Source of the DNA: Lanius collurio
Lineage: Eukaryota > Chordata > Aves > Passeriformes > Laniidae
NCBI GenBank assembly: GCA_020086605.1
Contig: JACBWW010000008.1
Location: 24,393,234-24,457,233 of the forward strand
Direction: 5' to 3'
Length of the DNA: 64,000 nucleotides
The notes beneath the pieces are model-generated. The model saw only the letters and a program-made list of their open reading frames with translations, had not been told where the DNA came from and searched no databases. Shown in pieces: positions 62,801 through 64,000 of this stretch. The first letter of the stretch is position 1, and every line of letters begins with the position of its first letter. The translations under genes and the position numbers were made by a program.

Positions 62801-64000
62801 AGCTGCTGTTTCCCTACCATGAGCCTTGAGGAAAAAGCCAAGGGCTTTGATTGAACTCTGGAAGCAGAGACTTGGGGAGAGGGTGTCCTTAGAAATCAAG
62901 TGCTAAATATCAGCTGACACACACAAAACTTCCCAATAATAAAATAATTATGAGTATGATAAATGCTACTCTCCAGTCTTTCTCTAGCCTAAAGTTGCTT
63001 TTCTCCCTTCCTAGATGATACAAAAAAACTATCTCTAGTTAAGATCTCTGGTCAGAATGAGGGTTGAATGTGGCTACATATTAAACATAAGATAATAATA
63101 TTTTGCTGCAGATCTGATTAGGACTCTGAGGACACTGGCAATCTGAGTGGCTTAATGTGATTTTCCAGTATGAAAATGTAAGGTACTCCTAGGATTAGGG
63201 CCAGCATATCTGGTGTATTGATTTGCTCTTTCTGTTTTCTTCTGCTTTCTGCCTTTTAGATAGAAGGATAAGAAGAAAACCATAAACACTCAGTTAAATT
63301 CTGTGTCTTTTGTATCACTGAACTTAAATTAAGAAATAAGAGATAAGTATGGAAAACTTTCTTAAGGGTAAAAGTTTATCCTCTCCATGGACAAATTGTG
63401 TTGAGTCATCTTCATAATGGCACAACAGAACATTACTTCAGACATAAAACAATTAGTGTTATGAGTCAGTTCATCAATTGTTTTAGACCTTAAACTCATG
63501 TTCCAGCATTGTCATGTAATGCAGTAGGCTTAACTAGCTGAAGAATCGGGCAGAATGGTTGGACCAGAAAACAAACACATCTGTCATGAGCATTTCTTCT
63601 GAAAAAGAACAAATACCAGAGCCATATGCTTCCCAGTTCTGTCATATCCAAGTATCACAGCTCAGGCAAACACCTCTCTCTCTTTCATGACACAGGATCT
63701 CCTGCCTACAAGAAGAAGTTAGCACCAAAGTTCCTACCATAATATATACACTTCCACTACCTGTCTCAAATAAACTCAGAGGCAAACTTTAAAATAAGTC
63801 TTGGGAAATAGCAGCTTCTAAGCAGAAAACCAGTACATGGCACCTTGTCACTGACACGTAGCTGAGTCCAGCAGCCTTCATCAGGTACACTTATTGAGGG
63901 TTACAACCCCACGATTAATAACAACTAATTTTGAAGCACAGATTAGACTCTTTTCAAGTATAAAGCCCTGAACAAGGCCTTATTTCCAAGAGTGTTTCAA
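56801..64000. other. non-coding interval, no gene recognised
   Basis: AT-rich to the end of the window. Apart from the (TTG)8 microsatellite at 59974 and a doubled ATTCCAGGTTTGCAAT (59865 and 59891), no gene, RNA or mobile element could be supported. Confidence 0.5.
59974..59997. repeat. (TTG)8 microsatellite
   Basis: Eight uninterrupted TGT/TTG units flanked by AT-rich sequence. It is likely to vary in length between individuals. Confidence 0.95.

Noticed and set aside
1..64000. tRNA, rRNA, microRNA-like or CRISPR features
   Set aside because: No sequence with a supportable cloverleaf, ribosomal similarity or regular repeat-spacer structure was seen on either strand.

Overview
This is vertebrate nuclear DNA, almost certainly from a bird and plausibly a songbird. 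Three degraded pieces are recognisable as CR1 LINE sequence, the dominant avian retrotransposon; two are CR1 3' ends with the characteristic tail built on repeats like ATTCTATG. Several LTR blocks resemble avian endogenous retrovirus (ERV) LTRs. Most of the window is AT-rich, CpG-poor, single-copy sequence. No multi-exon host gene, tRNA, rRNA or CRISPR array could be supported, so it reads as a gene desert or the inside of a very large intron. A 10-base run of N at 32722-32731 marks an assembly gap.

Layout. From 1 to about 40 kb there is non-coding DNA with a ~54 bp tandem duplication (521-626), CR1 3' ends at ~20.4 kb and ~32.0 kb, probable LTR fragments at ~26.4 kb (minus) and ~30.5 kb (plus), and a GC-rich patch at ~35.2-35.6 kb. 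From 40.08 to 45.6 kb lies a dense cluster of LTR elements. From 45.6 to 64 kb non-coding DNA resumes, with a cluster of homeodomain-type TAAT motifs (~51.8-52.4 kb), a CR1 ORF2 relic (~54.4-54.8 kb), a minus-strand LTR (~56.1-56.8 kb) and a (TTG)8 microsatellite.

The highlight is a compact 2522-bp LTR element at 40082-42603. It has two LTRs of about 300 bp that begin TGTTG and end CAACA, and it is flanked by a perfect 6-bp target-site duplication (CAAAGC). It contains no recognisable gag, pol or env. Its only recognisable coding content is an open frame (first ATG 41410, stop at 42021) carrying a near-complete Y-box-protein (YBX family) cold-shock domain. This looks like a non-autonomous retroelement that captured a host RNA-binding gene as cDNA. 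The two LTRs differ by roughly 13% by eye, so the insertion is old, yet the frame is still open. Just downstream are a long LTR-like block (43248-44476), a probable solo LTR with a 5-bp duplication (44477-45186), and a minus-strand LTR fragment (about 45200-45600).
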